64,000 nucleotides of DNA from Blastocladiella emersonii ATCC 22665 (GCA_025594325.1 JANHCV010000004.1:1426001-1490000); one strand, 5' to 3'. Numbered from the stretch's first letter, positions 33,701 to 45,236 are shown. The notes: a model not told the origin generated them from the sequence alone. Translations and numbers: made by a program.

Positions 33701-35244
33701 TTGCGCTGCACGTCGTTGGACGACCCGCCGCGGATGAACGGGACGTGGTTGTTGACGAAGATCGGACGCGCCGCAGAGTACCGCGGCGACCCCTCGCCGC
33801 CGATGCGCGGCGAGCTGCCCGTCAGCCCGATCGGACTGCGAACCGACCGCGGCTTGGTCGCCGACAGGTTCGGCGACGGGATCGGCGCCGGTGCGGGGGG
33901 CAGCGGCGTGCCTGCACCGGTCGAGGTCCCCGACGCGCCGGCCACGGCCGCGCCCGTCTGGTCGTGCACGTCAATGTACGTCGCCTTGGTCAGCGTCTCC
34001 GAGTACCCCGGCTCGGTCTGCGTCCGCTGGTGCGCACGCCGCGGTATGCTGCTCCGCGCCGCGGCCCCGTCGTCGAAGCCCGGCTGCACCGGCGACGTGG
34101 GCGACGAGTCGGTCGCGAGCGGGACGAAGTGGCTCATGACGCCGAGCGTCGTCCGCAGCACGCTCGACATGGGCCGCGGCTCGGACGACACGACGGCCGA
34201 GCGCGACCGGTCCCTTAGCGCGGCCGTGATGAAGCCCGCGAGACTCGTGTGCGGCGAGGCCGGCGTCGCGGGCGGTGGGACGGGGGTTAGGGCGGCGGCG
34301 GTCGACGGCGTCGCGGTTGTGGTGGTTGCGGTCGCGGCCGTGTCGGGCGGGGTCACGGATGCGCCGTGCGACAGCGTGCTCGGCGAGGTCACGATGGTCG
34401 ACACGGGCCGGTGGTGGCGCAGCACCGAGCGCGTCTTGGCGTTGAGCGAGCGCGATCGGCTGAGCCCCGCGGCTGGATCGCCCGACTGCTCCGCGGCGCC
34501 GCTGCCGGCTCCGGGGTCGGGCAGGTCGATGTGGTGCTCGTGGTGGTGGTGGCCGTGGCCGTGGCCGTGGTGGTGGTGGCCGTCGGCGCTCAGGCGGCGG
34601 CTCTTGGAGGACGACCGCGACCCGCGGCGCTGCGGCGAGTGCGCCCCGTCGCCGGTCGTGTCCGACGGGCCCGAGTTGGAGTTGGACCGCGAGTGCGAGC
34701 GCGAGGGTGACGAGTTGGAGTTGGAGCGCGAGTGTCGCGTCGACCGGGACCGCGAGAGACCCGCCGACGGCGAGGCGCTTCGTGGCGGCATCGACGGGGC
34801 TGCCGTCGCTGCGTGTACAGCCTCGACCACAGGTTGCGCGGTGGCTGCCGGTTCGCGCACAGCAGCGGCAGTCGGCGTGATGGGGTCCTGCGCGGGCGAT
34901 CCGCGGGGGCTGCTGCGCTTAGATTGCGAGTCGAGGTTCCCGGCCACGCTCAGCGAGAGTCCGTGGCTGTGCTGGACGTGGCGGTCCTCCTCGGCGATGG
35001 TCATGAGCGAGGGCACACTCTGGCTTCGGACCGGCCGCGCCGAGCGCGAAGGCGGCGAGACCCACTGGGCGTAGTCGGCGCTCCCGCGGCGAGGCGTCAG
35101 GGGCGGATTGGTCGGGGCCGGCATGATGAAAGGGAGCGGCGGGGTCAGGGGCGGCGTGTCGCCGGCCGTGGCATCGGCGGACTGGGCCGGGGCCTGCTCG
35201 TTGGCCGGCCTGCCTGGACCGGTCCCATTCATGGCAAAGTTCAT
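30712..35244 (-). CDS. PRM10/ThrE-like multipass membrane protein with long disordered ends
   Basis: Exons 35244-33197, 33138-32010 and 31947-30712 encode 1,470 residues. Residues about 650-1085 match the fungal PRM10 family (ThrE, DUF1212 plus DUF3815). FLIRLAEALSIFGAPSHRLE is completed across intron 1 to EYLLYTTAETLDVPATFATLPS. The membrane part follows, with QLPGLTLCAGMVDMTSG and LVPGSM joined across intron 2 to GVRSTM, and a last helix FQVILIAVSLSIGIL. Bacterial ThrE proteins export threonine/serine; fungal substrates are unknown. The 640-residue N-terminus is Ser/Arg-rich and holds a dense histidine run (HHHHGHGHGHHHHEHH). The C-terminal 390 residues are disordered. Intron 1 uses GTATGT, unlike the usual GTACG. 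Confidence 0.85.
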
Positions 35245-36116
35245 GTGAGGTGGTAGTGCGAGGTGGCGGGCGACGCGTATCGCGGACGCGCGCGTGATGG
35301 ACGGCTACGCGTCGTAGTCGTTGGCGATGCTGGAAGTCGGGCGCCAGTACTCGGCGCAAGTAGTCATGGCGAGCCAGTGGGCGGTCCTCAGCTTCACACC
35401 GGGCTCGAGATCTGATGCACGCTCGCACACGGGTGGATTGGGACGTGGCATCGAATCGCCCGAGGGCCCACACCCCGTCCGCGTCTCTGGAGACATTTTG
35501 GCGCGAGGTGCGAGGCGAGCGCGTGCGGCGGGTGCATGTGTGCATGGGAGACGCGTTTTGCGTTGTTCGCGCGCGCAGGGGAGCGCGGCGGCGGGTGAGG
35601 CAGGTTGGAGACGCGCCGCGAAATCGCGTGACGGGCTGCCACGCCTCTCGCCGGCCGACTGTTCGCGAAGATCGCCAACGCGTCGCTTTTCGCGGCCGAG
35701 CTGACTCGACCGGCCGACCCGACTCGCCCGCTCGCTCCCGCTGACGCCAATCCGCTGCAACGCTACGCATCACGCACGCACCCAACGCACCCGCAGCAAA
35801 CTTCCTGCAAGCGCCACCCGCCGCGCTGCATCTCGTCCCGTGCCCGCCGCGTTTGCTAGTACGGCACCGAGCCTGCTGCCGCTTTCGCTCCTCTCTCTCC
35901 CCTCGGCATCTCCGTATCCATGTAACTGGGCTCTTCGCTGCCCTCGAATCACTCGCTCCCGCCTCCCTGCCCGCCCCGTCCCCCCGTCGATCGCCTCGTT
36001 GCACCCCGCGAGGCCCACAGCAAGGTCCCAAACTGACGCAACTACTCGACTTTCTCGCGTGCCTCATCGGCCACCCTCGCAGAAAGCAGCCCAAGAACCG
36101 CCATCTCGCCTCTACC
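35245..36116. other. Divergent promoter region between PRM10-like gene and UBA1
   Basis: About 870 bases between two divergent starts. It carries one composite motif at 35608-35631, and the UBA1-proximal 300 bases are pyrimidine-rich. No gene is seen. Confidence 0.6.
35608..35631 (+). promoter_or_regulatory. Composite ACGCGT/CACGTG intergenic motif, copy 6
   Basis: GAGACGCGC, spacer CGCGAAAT, CGCGTGA. It lies 364 bases upstream of the PRM10-like ATG and about 510 bases upstream of UBA1. Each core carries one change, but length and spacing are kept. Confidence 0.4.
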
Positions 36117-39100
36117 ATGGTACGCTTGCGGACTCATGCCGAGCGACCGAACGCACCAGTGTGCTGACCAACGCGCGCCCGCCCCACTAGTCGGCCACCA
36201 TGGACGTCGACAAGCCCGCCGCCGAGCAGACCATTGATGAGGGTCTCTACTCGCGCCAGATGTGCGTCGTCTCCACGCTTCGAACCGTCACCCCGCGCTG
36301 ACTAACATCCCCCGCCACCCGCGCGTCTAGCTACGCGATCGGCCTCGATGCCATGAAGAAGATGGCCGCGTCCAACGTGCTGATCATCGGCATGAAGGGT
36401 CTCGGCGTCGAGCTCGCCAAGAACGTGGTGCTCGCCGGCGTCAAGTCGGTGACCATCTACGACCCGGAGCCGGCCCAGCTCGCCGACCTGTCGTCGCAGT
36501 TCTTCCTCACCGAGCAGGACGTGGGCAAGCGCCGCGACCACGTCACCCAGCCCAAGCTCGCCGAGCTCAACCAGTACGTGCCCGTGTCCGTGCTCGACGG
36601 CGAGTTCGCCCTCGACCGCCTGCAGGCGTTCCAGGTCGTGGTCGTCACCTCGGCCACGCTCCACCGCGTCATGGAGATCAACGACTACACCCACGCCCAC
36701 GGCATCAAGTTCATTGCCGTCGACACCCGCGGTCTCGCCGCCTTCGCCTTCTGCGACTTCGGCGCCGGCTTCGAGGTCACCGACGCCACGGGCGAGCCTG
36801 CCCACTTCGGCATGCTCGCCGCCATCTCGTCCGACAAGGAGGGCGTCGTGACGTGCCTCGACGAGACGCGCCACGGGCTCGAGGACGGCGACCACGTCAC
36901 GTTCACCGAGGTGGTTGGCATGGACGGCCTCAACGACTGCGCCCCGCGCAAGGTCAAGGTGCTCGGCCCCTTCACCTTCTCGATCGGCGACACGACCGGG
37001 CTCGGCCAGTACGTGCGCGGCGGCATCTTCAAGCAGGTCAAGATGCCCGTCAAGCTCGACTTCAAGTCCGTGTCGGCGTCCATCAAGGACCCCGAGTACC
37101 TCTTCTCCGACTTTGCCAAGTTCGACGTGCCGCCGCAGCTCCACGCCGCCTTCTACGCGCTGTCCGAGTTTGTCGCCCAGCACGGCCGCGTGCCCGTGCC
37201 GCGCAACGAGGACGACGCGGCCGAGGTGCTCGCCAAGGCCAAGGCGTTTGCCGCCACGCTCAAGGACCCCGTCGAGGTCAACGAGAAGCTCGTCAAGCTG
37301 TTCGCGTACCAGGCCGCGGGCGACCTCAGCCCCATGGCGGCGGTGCTCGGCGGGCTCATGGCGCAGGAGGTGCTCAAGGCGTGCTCGGGCAAGTTCCACC
37401 CGCTCAAGCAGTACCTGTACTTTGACTCGTTCGAGTCGCTGCCGCAGTCCTACTCGCTGACGCAGTCCAAGTGCGCCATGCGCGGCACCCGGTACGACGG
37501 CCAGATTGCCGTGTTCGGGTCCGACTTCCAGCGCCGCATCCAGGAGTCGCGCAAGTTCCTCGTCGGGTCGGGCGCCATCGGGTGCGAGATGCTCAAGAAC
37601 TGGGCCATGATGGGCGTCGGCACCTCGGGCGACGGTCAAATCTTCGTCACGGACATGGACTCGATCGAGAAGTCGAACCTCAACCGCCAGTTCCTGTTCC
37701 GCCCGTGGGACGTGTCCAAGCTCAAGTCGGCGACGGCGGCGGCGGCGGTGCGCAACATGAACGGCGAGCTGCAGATCACCACGTTCACGGACCGCGTGGG
37801 TGCCGACACGGAGCACATTTTCAACGACGCGTTCTGGGGGCAGCTCGACGTGGTGACCAACGCGCTCGACAACGTGGACGCGCGCAAGTACGTGGACCGG
37901 CGGTGCGTCTTCTACAACAAGCCACTGCTCGAGTCGGGCACGCTCGGGACCAAGGGCAACACGCAGGTGATCCTGCCGCACAAGACCGAGTCGTACTCGT
38001 CGAGCCAGGACCCGCCCGAGAAGTCGATCCCGATCTGCACGCTCAAGAACTTCCCGAACCAGATCGAGCACACGATCCAGTGGGCGCGCGACCTGTTTGA
38101 GGGCCTGTTCCGCCAGCCGGCCGAGAACGTGAACCTGTACCTGTCGGAGCCCAAGTTCATTGAGCAGACGATGCGCAGCAACTCGGCCCGCGACACGCTG
38201 GCCTCGGTCAAGGAGTTCCTCGTGGACCAGCGGCCGCGCTCGTTCGAGGAGTGCATCCAGTGGGCGCGCCTCAAGTTCGAGGAGCTGTACGTCAACAACA
38301 TCAAGCAGCTGCTGTACAACTTCCCCAAGGACTCGGTCACGTCGACGGGCCAGATGTTCTGGTCGGGCCCCAAGCGCGCGCCCGAGGCGCTCGCCTTCGA
38401 CAAGACCAACCCGCTGCACATGGATTTCGTCGTGCACGCGGCGCACCTGCACGCGTTCAACTACGGGCTGCGCTCGGTCGAGGACCGCCAGGTGTACGTG
38501 GACGTGCTCGACGCCATGGTGATTCCCGAGTTTGTGCCCAAGGAGGGCGTCAAGATCCAGGTCAACGAGGCCGAGGCGGCGGCCGCTGCGTCCTCGGGTG
38601 GCGATTCCTCGTCGGGCGGCGACGAGCTCGACCAGCTCGTGGCGTCGCTCCCGGCGCCCAGCACCATGGCCGGGTTCAAGCTGACGGCGGCCGACTTCGA
38701 GAAGGACGACGACTCGAACCACCACATCGACTTCATCACGGCGTGCTCGAACCTGCGCGCGACCAACTACAACATCGCGGTGGCGGACCGCACGCACACC
38801 AAGCAGATCGCGGGCAAGATCATCCCGGCGATCGCCACGACCACGGCGCTGGTGACGGGTCTCGTGTGCCTCGAGCTGTACAAGCTGCTCGACAACAACA
38901 AGCCGCTCGAGCAGTTCAAGAACGGGTTCGTGAACCTGGCGCTGCCCTTCTTCGGGTTCTCGGAGCCGATCGCGGCGCCCAAGCTCAAGTACAACGGCAA
39001 GGAGTTCACGCTGTGGGACCGGTTCGAGGTGGCCAACATGACGCTGGGCGAGCTGCTGGCGTATTTCGAGAAGGAGCACCAGCTCGAGATCACCATGATG

Positions 39101-39304
39101 TCGTCGGGCGTGTCGATGCTCTACTCGTTCTTCATGCCCAAGAAGAAGGTGGACGAGCGCAAGGGGCTCAAGCTGTCGGACCTGGTCGAGACCGTGTCCA
39201 AGAAGCCCGTCCCCGCCCACGCCAAGTCGATCGTCGTCGAGGTGTGCTGCAACGACGCCGAGGGAGAGGACGTCGAGGTGCCCTACATCCTCGTGCGCCT
39301 GTAA
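36117..39304 (+). CDS. UBA1: Ubiquitin-activating enzyme E1
   Basis: Catalyses ATP-dependent adenylation and thioester capture of ubiquitin, heading the ubiquitin cascade. Exons 36117-36119 (ATG only), 36191-36261 and 36331-39304 give 1,015 residues; starting instead at the ATG at 36200 gives 1,011. The protein closely follows yeast Uba1 throughout: IDEGLYSRQ, an inactive first adenylation repeat, then LVGSGAIGCEMLKNWAMMGVG (ATP-binding), DSIEKSNLNRQFLFR, TNALDNVDARKYVDRRC, and the catalytic Cys in KSIPICTLKNFP (codon 38036-38038). It ends with the ubiquitin-fold domain (EITMMSSGVSMLYSFF and EDVEVPYILVRL). The intron before 36191 joins ATG in frame to SATMDVDK. UBC7 at 11.5 kb is a potential client E2. 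Confidence 0.96.
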
Positions 39305-39540
39305 GCGCAACGCGTGCTCGCTGTTGAGCGGTTTTGTCTGATGTGATGTGATCGCTGTTGCTCCCAATGTAACTGGCCTGTTCCTTTTGCTGACTTGCTT
39401 GCTCGCGGTGTTCATGTCCCGTTGGCCCGCGTGCCGCCTGCAGCCGCGGTGACGCGTCCACGCTTTCCTTCAGCTCAAGTCGCCGCCTATCCTTCTCCCT
39501 TTCTCCAAAGCTCGCACCCCTTGCAACTTAACGCTATACC

Positions 39541-40582
39541 ATGATGACATCGACACCCGCTACTACCAGCAACAACCATGCATCCGCCGTCGTCCCGCTG
39601 ACGGCCTCGTTCGACGCTGCGCCGCTCCGTGGCGCGACGCTCGTCCTCGTACGCTTCGGCGCGCCTCCGCCCTCGGCTCCCGTCGCTGACACGTTCACCC
39701 GCGATAGCCGACCGTGTCCACGGGCAACGTGCCGCAGCTCGTCGCCGACCTGCTCGCGTCGACGCTCGGCGACATGGCCCGCGTCGGCGACCTCGGCTCG
39801 CCGTACGTGCTCAACCTGTGCGGGCCCGACGCGTTCGGCCGCGCTGACCAGGTCGCGATGCCGCTCGAGGGTACGCAGCCACGGCCTTTGTACTTGAGCC
39901 GTCGCTGACTCGTAGCCCCCGCCTCGCAGTGTACCACAGCCCTGCCGCCAACCTCGCGGTGCTGCAGCTGCGCACGCCCGTGATCCAGGGGTACGGCGGC
40001 AAGTTCACGCGCGCGGTGTGGGACTGGGCGGCCGCCGCGGGCGTCGCGCGGATCGTCGTGCTTGCGTCCGCTGACGCGGCGTACCGCTCGGACCACTTGA
40101 TCGAGGGGTACGCGGGACGGCTTTCCGAGTAACAGGGCTTCGGCTGACGTGTTGAGCGTGAGTAGCACGCCCTCGTTCCGCCAGTTCGCGCTCGGCACCG
40201 GCGGCACCGACGACACCACGCCGTCGTCGGCCCTGTTCGCGTCCGCGGCCAAGCCGCTCGAGCCCGAGCACCGGAGCGGCTTGCTGCGCGGGGCCGGGAT
40301 CCTGGCGCCGCTCGTGGCCGTTGCGGGCAAGGCGGGGATCCCGACCGACGTGCTGGTGACATTCACGCTCGAGGGCGGTACGTAACGTCGTTCCACGATC
40401 TGCCCAATACCCGCTCACTCCATCACGGTGTAGACAATCTGCCCGACACCATGATGGTGTGGTCCAAGGTGCACGCCGCCCTCGGGCTCGCCGACGCGGC
40501 GCGCCAGCCCCGCGTGCCCGCGTCGTGGGCCGAGCTGTACGGCGCCGCGCTCGCGCCCGCGGTCGCGCGCGACGTGTATTGA
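39541..40582 (+). CDS. PSMG2: Proteasome assembly chaperone 2
   Basis: Five exons (39541-39648, 39708-39870, 39930-40107, 40157-40377, 40434-40582) encode 272 residues, the size of human PSMG2 (yeast Add66). Splicing reconstitutes family landmarks: LVLPTVSTGNVPQLVADLL near the N-terminus, VYHSPAANLAVLQLRTPV, VARIVVLASADAAYR, VSSTPSFRQF, and TFTLEGDNLPDT near the C-terminus, equivalent to the EGDNIPDA segment of the human protein. It would pair with PSMG1 to assemble the 20S alpha ring. It lies 236 bases downstream of UBA1 on the same strand, so two ubiquitin-proteasome genes are adjacent. Intron 3 uses an unusual TTGAG acceptor; the alternative CAG puts a stop in frame. Confidence 0.87.
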
Positions 40583-40699
40583 TTCTGCAAGAGGAGATTT
40601 GATATATATCACATACACACCGAAAAGGAGGAAGACTGTACAAAAATGAATGATGGGCTGGGATGCAAGGGAGCAAGGGTGCAAAGGGTCAAAACGGCG

Positions 40700-43171
40700 T
40701 TAGGTCCCGAGCAGCGTCGACGGGCTCACAAACTTGATCTCGGGCGGCCGTGGCGGCGACGTGTGCCCGTTGCTGCCCGCAACTGGTGGGGCGGCGAGGT
40801 CGAGCGGCGGCAGATCGTCGCCATCATCGTCGAGGTCAGGGTGCAGCTCGGCGGCCGCGGGCGCGACAGGGACCGATTCCACCGCCGCCGAAGCGGAAGC
40901 CGCCGCGGGCCCGTACCGGTCGCCGAACTTGGCCGTGAGCAGCGCCGCGGGCGCGGTGCGGGACCGCGACACGGACGCGCGGGACGAGGAGGACGGGGAG
41001 AGTTCCTCGACCGGGAGCGGGGGTGCTGGCGCGGGCGCTTGCGCGGCGAACAGGACGGACATGGGCGACAGGGGCGCCTGCTGCCGCTGCTGCTGGGCCG
41101 GCGGAGATGATGCTGGTGGTGCCGCGTCGTTGACGACGATGGCCGGGATCTCGGTCGGCGACTCGGTCGTCGGCGTGACCCCCTCCGCTCCGCCACCGCC
41201 GCCCGCCGCGGGCGCGAGCAGCGCGTAGCTCGACGAGCCCTCGGTGAACGACAGGATGCGCGGCGGGAGGAACAGGGACGCCTCGCTCCCATTTCCACCG
41301 CTGCGCAGCGTCGACGGCGCGCGCCGGCGCTGGATCGGCACGTCACCTTCGGCCCCCTCTCTCTCCCCATCCTCCGAGCCGTCGCTGTCGTCGTACCGCA
41401 GTGGGCCCAACACGTACGCCTTGGGCGCCGGGAGCACGTCCATGTGCGGCGAGGGCAGGCGCAGGGTCTCGTTGCGGTGCTGCGCGAGGAGGCGGGCACG
41501 CGCGCGCGCGATGGCGCGTTCGCCGACGGTCAGGCCGCCCGACGGCGCGACGAAGCCGAAGGGCGTCGCGGATCCAGCGGCCGGTGCAGCGGCGTTGAGC
41601 GACGGCGAGCCCATGGGCTGCGACGCGATGAACGGGCGGAGGACGAGCGGCTGCGTGGTCCCACCCGGCGCGACGACCGTGGGAGCGAACGCGGCGGGTG
41701 CGGCGGCTACGCTGGACGAGGCGGCGGCGGCGGACGGGTCAACGGACGATGCGGCAGTGGCGGCAGTCGTGGTGAGACCCGTCGGTCGAACGAGGATCTT
41801 CGCGGCAGGAGCGCCCGCGCCGGCGCTCGACGAGGACGCGACGGCGCCCGCGGGTGCGGTCCCGTCGCTGCCGCCCTTGTGCATGGACATGCGGCTGGCG
41901 CCCGTGTGCGCGCCGCGGCGGGACAGGGACAGGGACAGCACGCGGCGGGTGCCGGGTGCCGTCGTCGCGGATCCCTTGCCGCCGAACAGCGGCGCGAGCA
42001 CGCTCGGGAGCGACCAGCGGCGGTTGGAGCGCGAGGCGGGCGGGACGAGGTCGTCGGGGAGCGAGTCGGAGGTGAGGAACGGGCGCGTCGGGTACTCGCC
42101 GCCGGGGCCGGGCACGCCCAGGTTGGATGGAGGTGGGGACAGGGATTGCGGTGGTGGCGCGTGCGGCCCGCCAAACCGCGCCGACTTGTCGGAGTCGGAC
42201 CCGGCGATGGCGGTCCACGGCCAGCGGTGGTGCACGGAGCGGAAGCGGAACAGGGCGGCGAGGGCGAACAGGAATGAGAAGGTGGCGACGCTGACGGCCC
42301 ACGCGGCGCCCGTCGAGAGTCCGTGCGAAGATGAGGCCCCCGCGCCCGTGTCCGAGTCGGCGGGACACGTCGGGATCGCGACGCGGCCGTTGACCCAGGT
42401 ATCGGTGGCGTCGTCGTAGTACATGTTGAGGCACGGCGACGCGTCGCTGCCGGGGGTCAGCGACCACTCAAGCGGCAGGCACAGGTTGGCGCCGGCGCGC
42501 GTCGTGTCGTTGCGCGACAGCAGCGAGCACCGCTCGCCGCGGAACTGGGCGAGGATCGGCGGCACGCGCGTGAAGGCGTTGTTGTTGAGGTGCAGCACCG
42601 ACAGGTTGCCCGCGCTGACGACCGAGGCCGGGAAGTCGCGGATCAGGTTGTGGCCGAGGAACAGGACCTGCAGGCTCGTCGCGGACGCGAGCGCGGCGCC
42701 CGGGACCGCGGTGAAGGCGTTGTCGGAGGCGTAGAGGAAGCGCAGCTGCGGCATGGTGGCGACGGCGGCGGGGATCTCACCGGCAAAGTTGTTGTAGCGG
42801 ATGTGGATCTGCTGGACGGCGGGCAGCGAGGCGAGCGGGGCGAGCGACCCGGACAGGGCATTGTTGTTGAGGTAGAGCGAGGCGAGGTGGCGCAGGCCGG
42901 CGAGCGAGGCGGGCAGCGTGCCGTTGAGGTTGTTGGACCGCAGGTCGAGGTTGACGACGTGGCCGGCCGCGTTGCACGCCACGCCGAACCACCGGCAGCA
43001 GTCGGTCGACCCGCGCACCGCCTGCATGAACCCCGTCGTGTACACCCACGACGGCCCGCCCGTCGCCGCGTACAGGTCGACCAGCGCGTTGCACTCGGCC
43101 GGGTCGGGCGCCGCGGCGGCTGGCGCGGGCGCGGGGGACGGTGATGGTGTCGTTGTTGGTTGTGCGCTCAT
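40700..43171 (-). CDS. Leucine-rich repeat single-pass membrane protein
   Basis: Intronless, 823 residues. A Thr/Pro/Ala linker is followed by a plant-type LRR cap (ALVDLYAATGGPSW, then WFGVACNAAGHV). About six LRRs then span residues 70-220, with motifs such as VVNLDLRSNNLNGTLP, LASLYLNNNALSG and LQVLFLGHNLIRDFP. A Cys-containing cap follows, and one hydrophobic helix at about 290-310 (WAVSVATFSFLFALAALF). The remaining 500 residues are Ser/Pro/Ala-rich with no kinase domain. The layout suggests a cell-surface receptor or adhesion protein. There is no cleavable signal peptide at the chosen ATG or the in-frame ATG at 43321, so an upstream exon may be missing. It is divergent from the aspartate aminotransferase gene. 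Confidence 0.75.
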   Translation of the reverse strand: MSAQPTTTPSPSPAPAPAAAAPDPAECNALVDLYAATGGPSWVYTTGFMQAVRGSTDCCRWFGVACNAAGHVVNLDLRSNNLNGTLPASLAGLRHLASLYLNNNALSGSLAPLASLPAVQQIHIRYNNFAGEIPAAVATMPQLRFLYASDNAFTAVPGAALASATSLQVLFLGHNLIRDFPASVVSAGNLSVLHLNNNAFTRVPPILAQFRGERCSLLSRNDTTRAGANLCLPLEWSLTPGSDASPCLNMYYDDATDTWVNGRVAIPTCPADSDTGAGASSSHGLSTGAAWAVSVATFSFLFALAALFRFRSVHHRWPWTAIAGSDSDKSARFGGPHAPPPQSLSPPPSNLGVPGPGGEYPTRPFLTSDSLPDDLVPPASRSNRRWSLPSVLAPLFGGKGSATTAPGTRRVLSLSLSRRGAHTGASRMSMHKGGSDGTAPAGAVASSSSAGAGAPAAKILVRPTGLTTTAATAASSVDPSAAAASSSVAAAPAAFAPTVVAPGGTTQPLVLRPFIASQPMGSPSLNAAAPAAGSATPFGFVAPSGGLTVGERAIARARARLLAQHRNETLRLPSPHMDVLPAPKAYVLGPLRYDDSDGSEDGEREGAEGDVPIQRRRAPSTLRSGGNGSEASLFLPPRILSFTEGSSSYALLAPAAGGGGGAEGVTPTTESPTEIPAIVVNDAAPPASSPPAQQQRQQAPLSPMSVLFAAQAPAPAPPLPVEELSPSSSSRASVSRSRTAPAALLTAKFGDRYGPAAASASAAVESVPVAPAAAELHPDLDDDGDDLPPLDLAAPPVAGSNGHTSPPRPPEIKFVSPSTLLGT

Positions 43172-43860
43172 TCTGGTGATGATATAATCGTGCAGGCGGT
43201 TACGTTGCGTCAAGTCGCGCGCTGCTGCGTCACGGTCGACTGCCGCAGCGGAGGGAACCACTGAGTGAGGTCGCTGCTCAGGTCGCTGCGACGACGAGCA
43301 GGCGACTCGAAAACGCCACACGGGGCTTCCAGCTCCACCGCTGCCTAAAAAATAAACGCGCCGACCTGAGAAATAGAGTGCACGGCATCGCGATGAAATC
43401 CTGATGAGTCGAACGCTATTCGCATGATCCTCGCGCTATTCAACAGCGCGGAGAAGCGCGGGAGGGACCGTCGCGACGCGATGGGAGGGACCGGGAGGGC
43501 CGTGACTCGTCCATGTTCAGTGACGCACGTCGGAGGAGAAGAGGGAGGCTCAGCGGGCGAGGTCGCAGGATATCCGATCACGCGGAGCCTTTTCCTTCAG
43601 GCGCGCACGTTCCGGGAACGCCCGAGGGGAGGCGCGCATGGCTGGCATGGAGCTTGCCATTCCGGGCGCGCCCGGCGCACGTGCGCAACGTCACCCTGTT
43701 GTGCCTCCAAGGTTGGCGACGGCGACGCGATCATCATCTGCTCGCCGCCCGCGACCCCGAACCCCCGTATAAATACGGCGCGGCCCCCCGCACCCTTCCC
43801 GCTCTCTTGATCGCGCTCGCCAACCTTCTCGCCCGACCAACGTAACAACTCCACCCCACC
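43172..43860. other. Divergent promoter region, LRR protein and AAT
   Basis: About 690 bases. The right end has a clear TATA box for AAT and a pyrimidine-rich leader ending in ACCATG. No gene is seen in the rest. Confidence 0.6.
43768..43775 (+). promoter_or_regulatory. TATA box of mitochondrial aspartate aminotransferase gene
   Basis: TATAAATA in very GC-rich context, 93 bases upstream of the ATG at 43861 and followed by a C/T-rich leader. This is the strongest core promoter in the window. Confidence 0.7.
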
Positions 43861-45236
43861 ATGCTGTCTGCCTCGTACGCGGCGCGCAACGCCCGCCTCC
43901 CCGCCCTCGTGGCGCGCTCGGCCTCGACCTGGGCCAACGTCAAGATGGGTCCCCCCGATCCGATTCTCGGTGGTGCGTGCTACATCCCGTTCTGGCGCGA
44001 CGACGACGACGATCGCCCCCGATCTCACTCCTGTGCCCGCGCTTCCGCCGTACAGTCACCGAGGCCTTCAAGGCCGACGCCAACCCGAGCAAGATGAACC
44101 TCGGCGTCGGCGCGTACCGCGACGACAACGGCAAGCCGTACGTGCTGTCGTGCGTGCGCAAGGCCGAGGGCATCCTCATGGACAAGGCCCTCGACAAGGA
44201 GTACCTCGGCATCACGGGCCTGCCCACCTTCACCTCGGCGGCCGCCCGCCTCGCGTACGGCGAGGACTCGCACGTGCTCGGCGAGAAGCGCGTGGCCGTG
44301 ACCCAGTCCATCTCGGGCACGGGCGCCCTGCGCATCGGCGGCGAGTTCCTCGCCCGCTGGTACCCGCACGCCAAGCGCATCTACCTGCCCACGCCGTCGT
44401 GGGGCAACCACACGCCCATCATGCGCGACTCGGGCCTCGAGGTGCACGCCTACCGCTACTTCGACAAGTCGACCAACGGCCTCGACATCGAGGGCATGCT
44501 CGCCGACCTCAAGGACGCGCCCGAGCGCTCCATCATCCTGCTCCACGCCTGCGCCCACAACCCGACGGGTGTCGACCCGACCCCCGAGCAGTGGAAGGCC
44601 ATCCACGAGGTGGTCGACGCCAAGGGCCACTTTGCCTTCTTCGACATGGCCTACCAGGGCTTCGCCTCGGGCGACCCGCAGAAGGACGCGTTCGCGCTCC
44701 GCCATTTCGTGTCCGAGGGCGCCATCGCCGGCGAGGGCCGCCTGTGCCTCGCCCAGTCGTTTGCCAAGAACATTGGCCTGTACGGCGAGCGCGTCGGCAC
44801 CTTCTCGATTGTCGGCGCCGACGCCGAGGAGGCCAAGCGCGTCGAGTCGCAGCTCAAGATCCTCATCCGCCCCATGTACTCGAACCCGCCCATGCACGGC
44901 GCCCGCATCGTGTCGACGGTGCTCAACACGCCTGAGCTCAACGAGGAGTGGCTCGGCGAGGTCAAGACCATGGCCGACCGCATCATCACCATGCGCGAGC
45001 GCCTCTTCAACCACCTCGTCGACGACTTCAACTCCAAGCTCGACTGGTCGCACATCACGTCGCAGATCGGCATGTTCTGCTTCACGGGCCTGCGCCCCGA
45101 GGAGGTCGACCGCCTCAAGTCCGAGTTCGCCGTCTACCTCACCCGCGACGGCCGTATCTCCATTGCCGGTATCTCGTCGGGCAACGTCGAGTACCTCGCC
45201 AAGGCCATCCACGAGGTGACCAAGGACCGCGCCTAA
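43861..45236 (+). CDS. AAT1: Aspartate aminotransferase, mitochondrial
   Basis: Exons 43861-43972 and 44056-45236 encode 430 residues. A presequence of about 22 residues (Arg/Ala/Ser-rich, no acids) precedes [14 protein letters not shown], joined across the intron to [13 protein letters not shown], then [18 protein letters not shown]. This start matches mitochondrial GOT2-type enzymes. The PLP-binding lysine is in [14 protein letters not shown], with HNPTGVDPT and the substrate-binding arginine region [15 protein letters not shown] also intact. It interconverts aspartate and 2-oxoglutarate with oxaloacetate and glutamate, feeding the malate-aspartate shuttle. A TATA box lies 93 bases upstream. 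Confidence 0.95.

Noticed and set aside
36302-39415. A very long open frame antisense to UBA1 (over 1,000 codons)
   Set aside because: It mirrors UBA1 codon structure in a GC-rich gene where antisense stops are rare. Its composition is Leu/Arg/Glu/Val-heavy with no domain, and UBA1 on the other strand is unambiguous.
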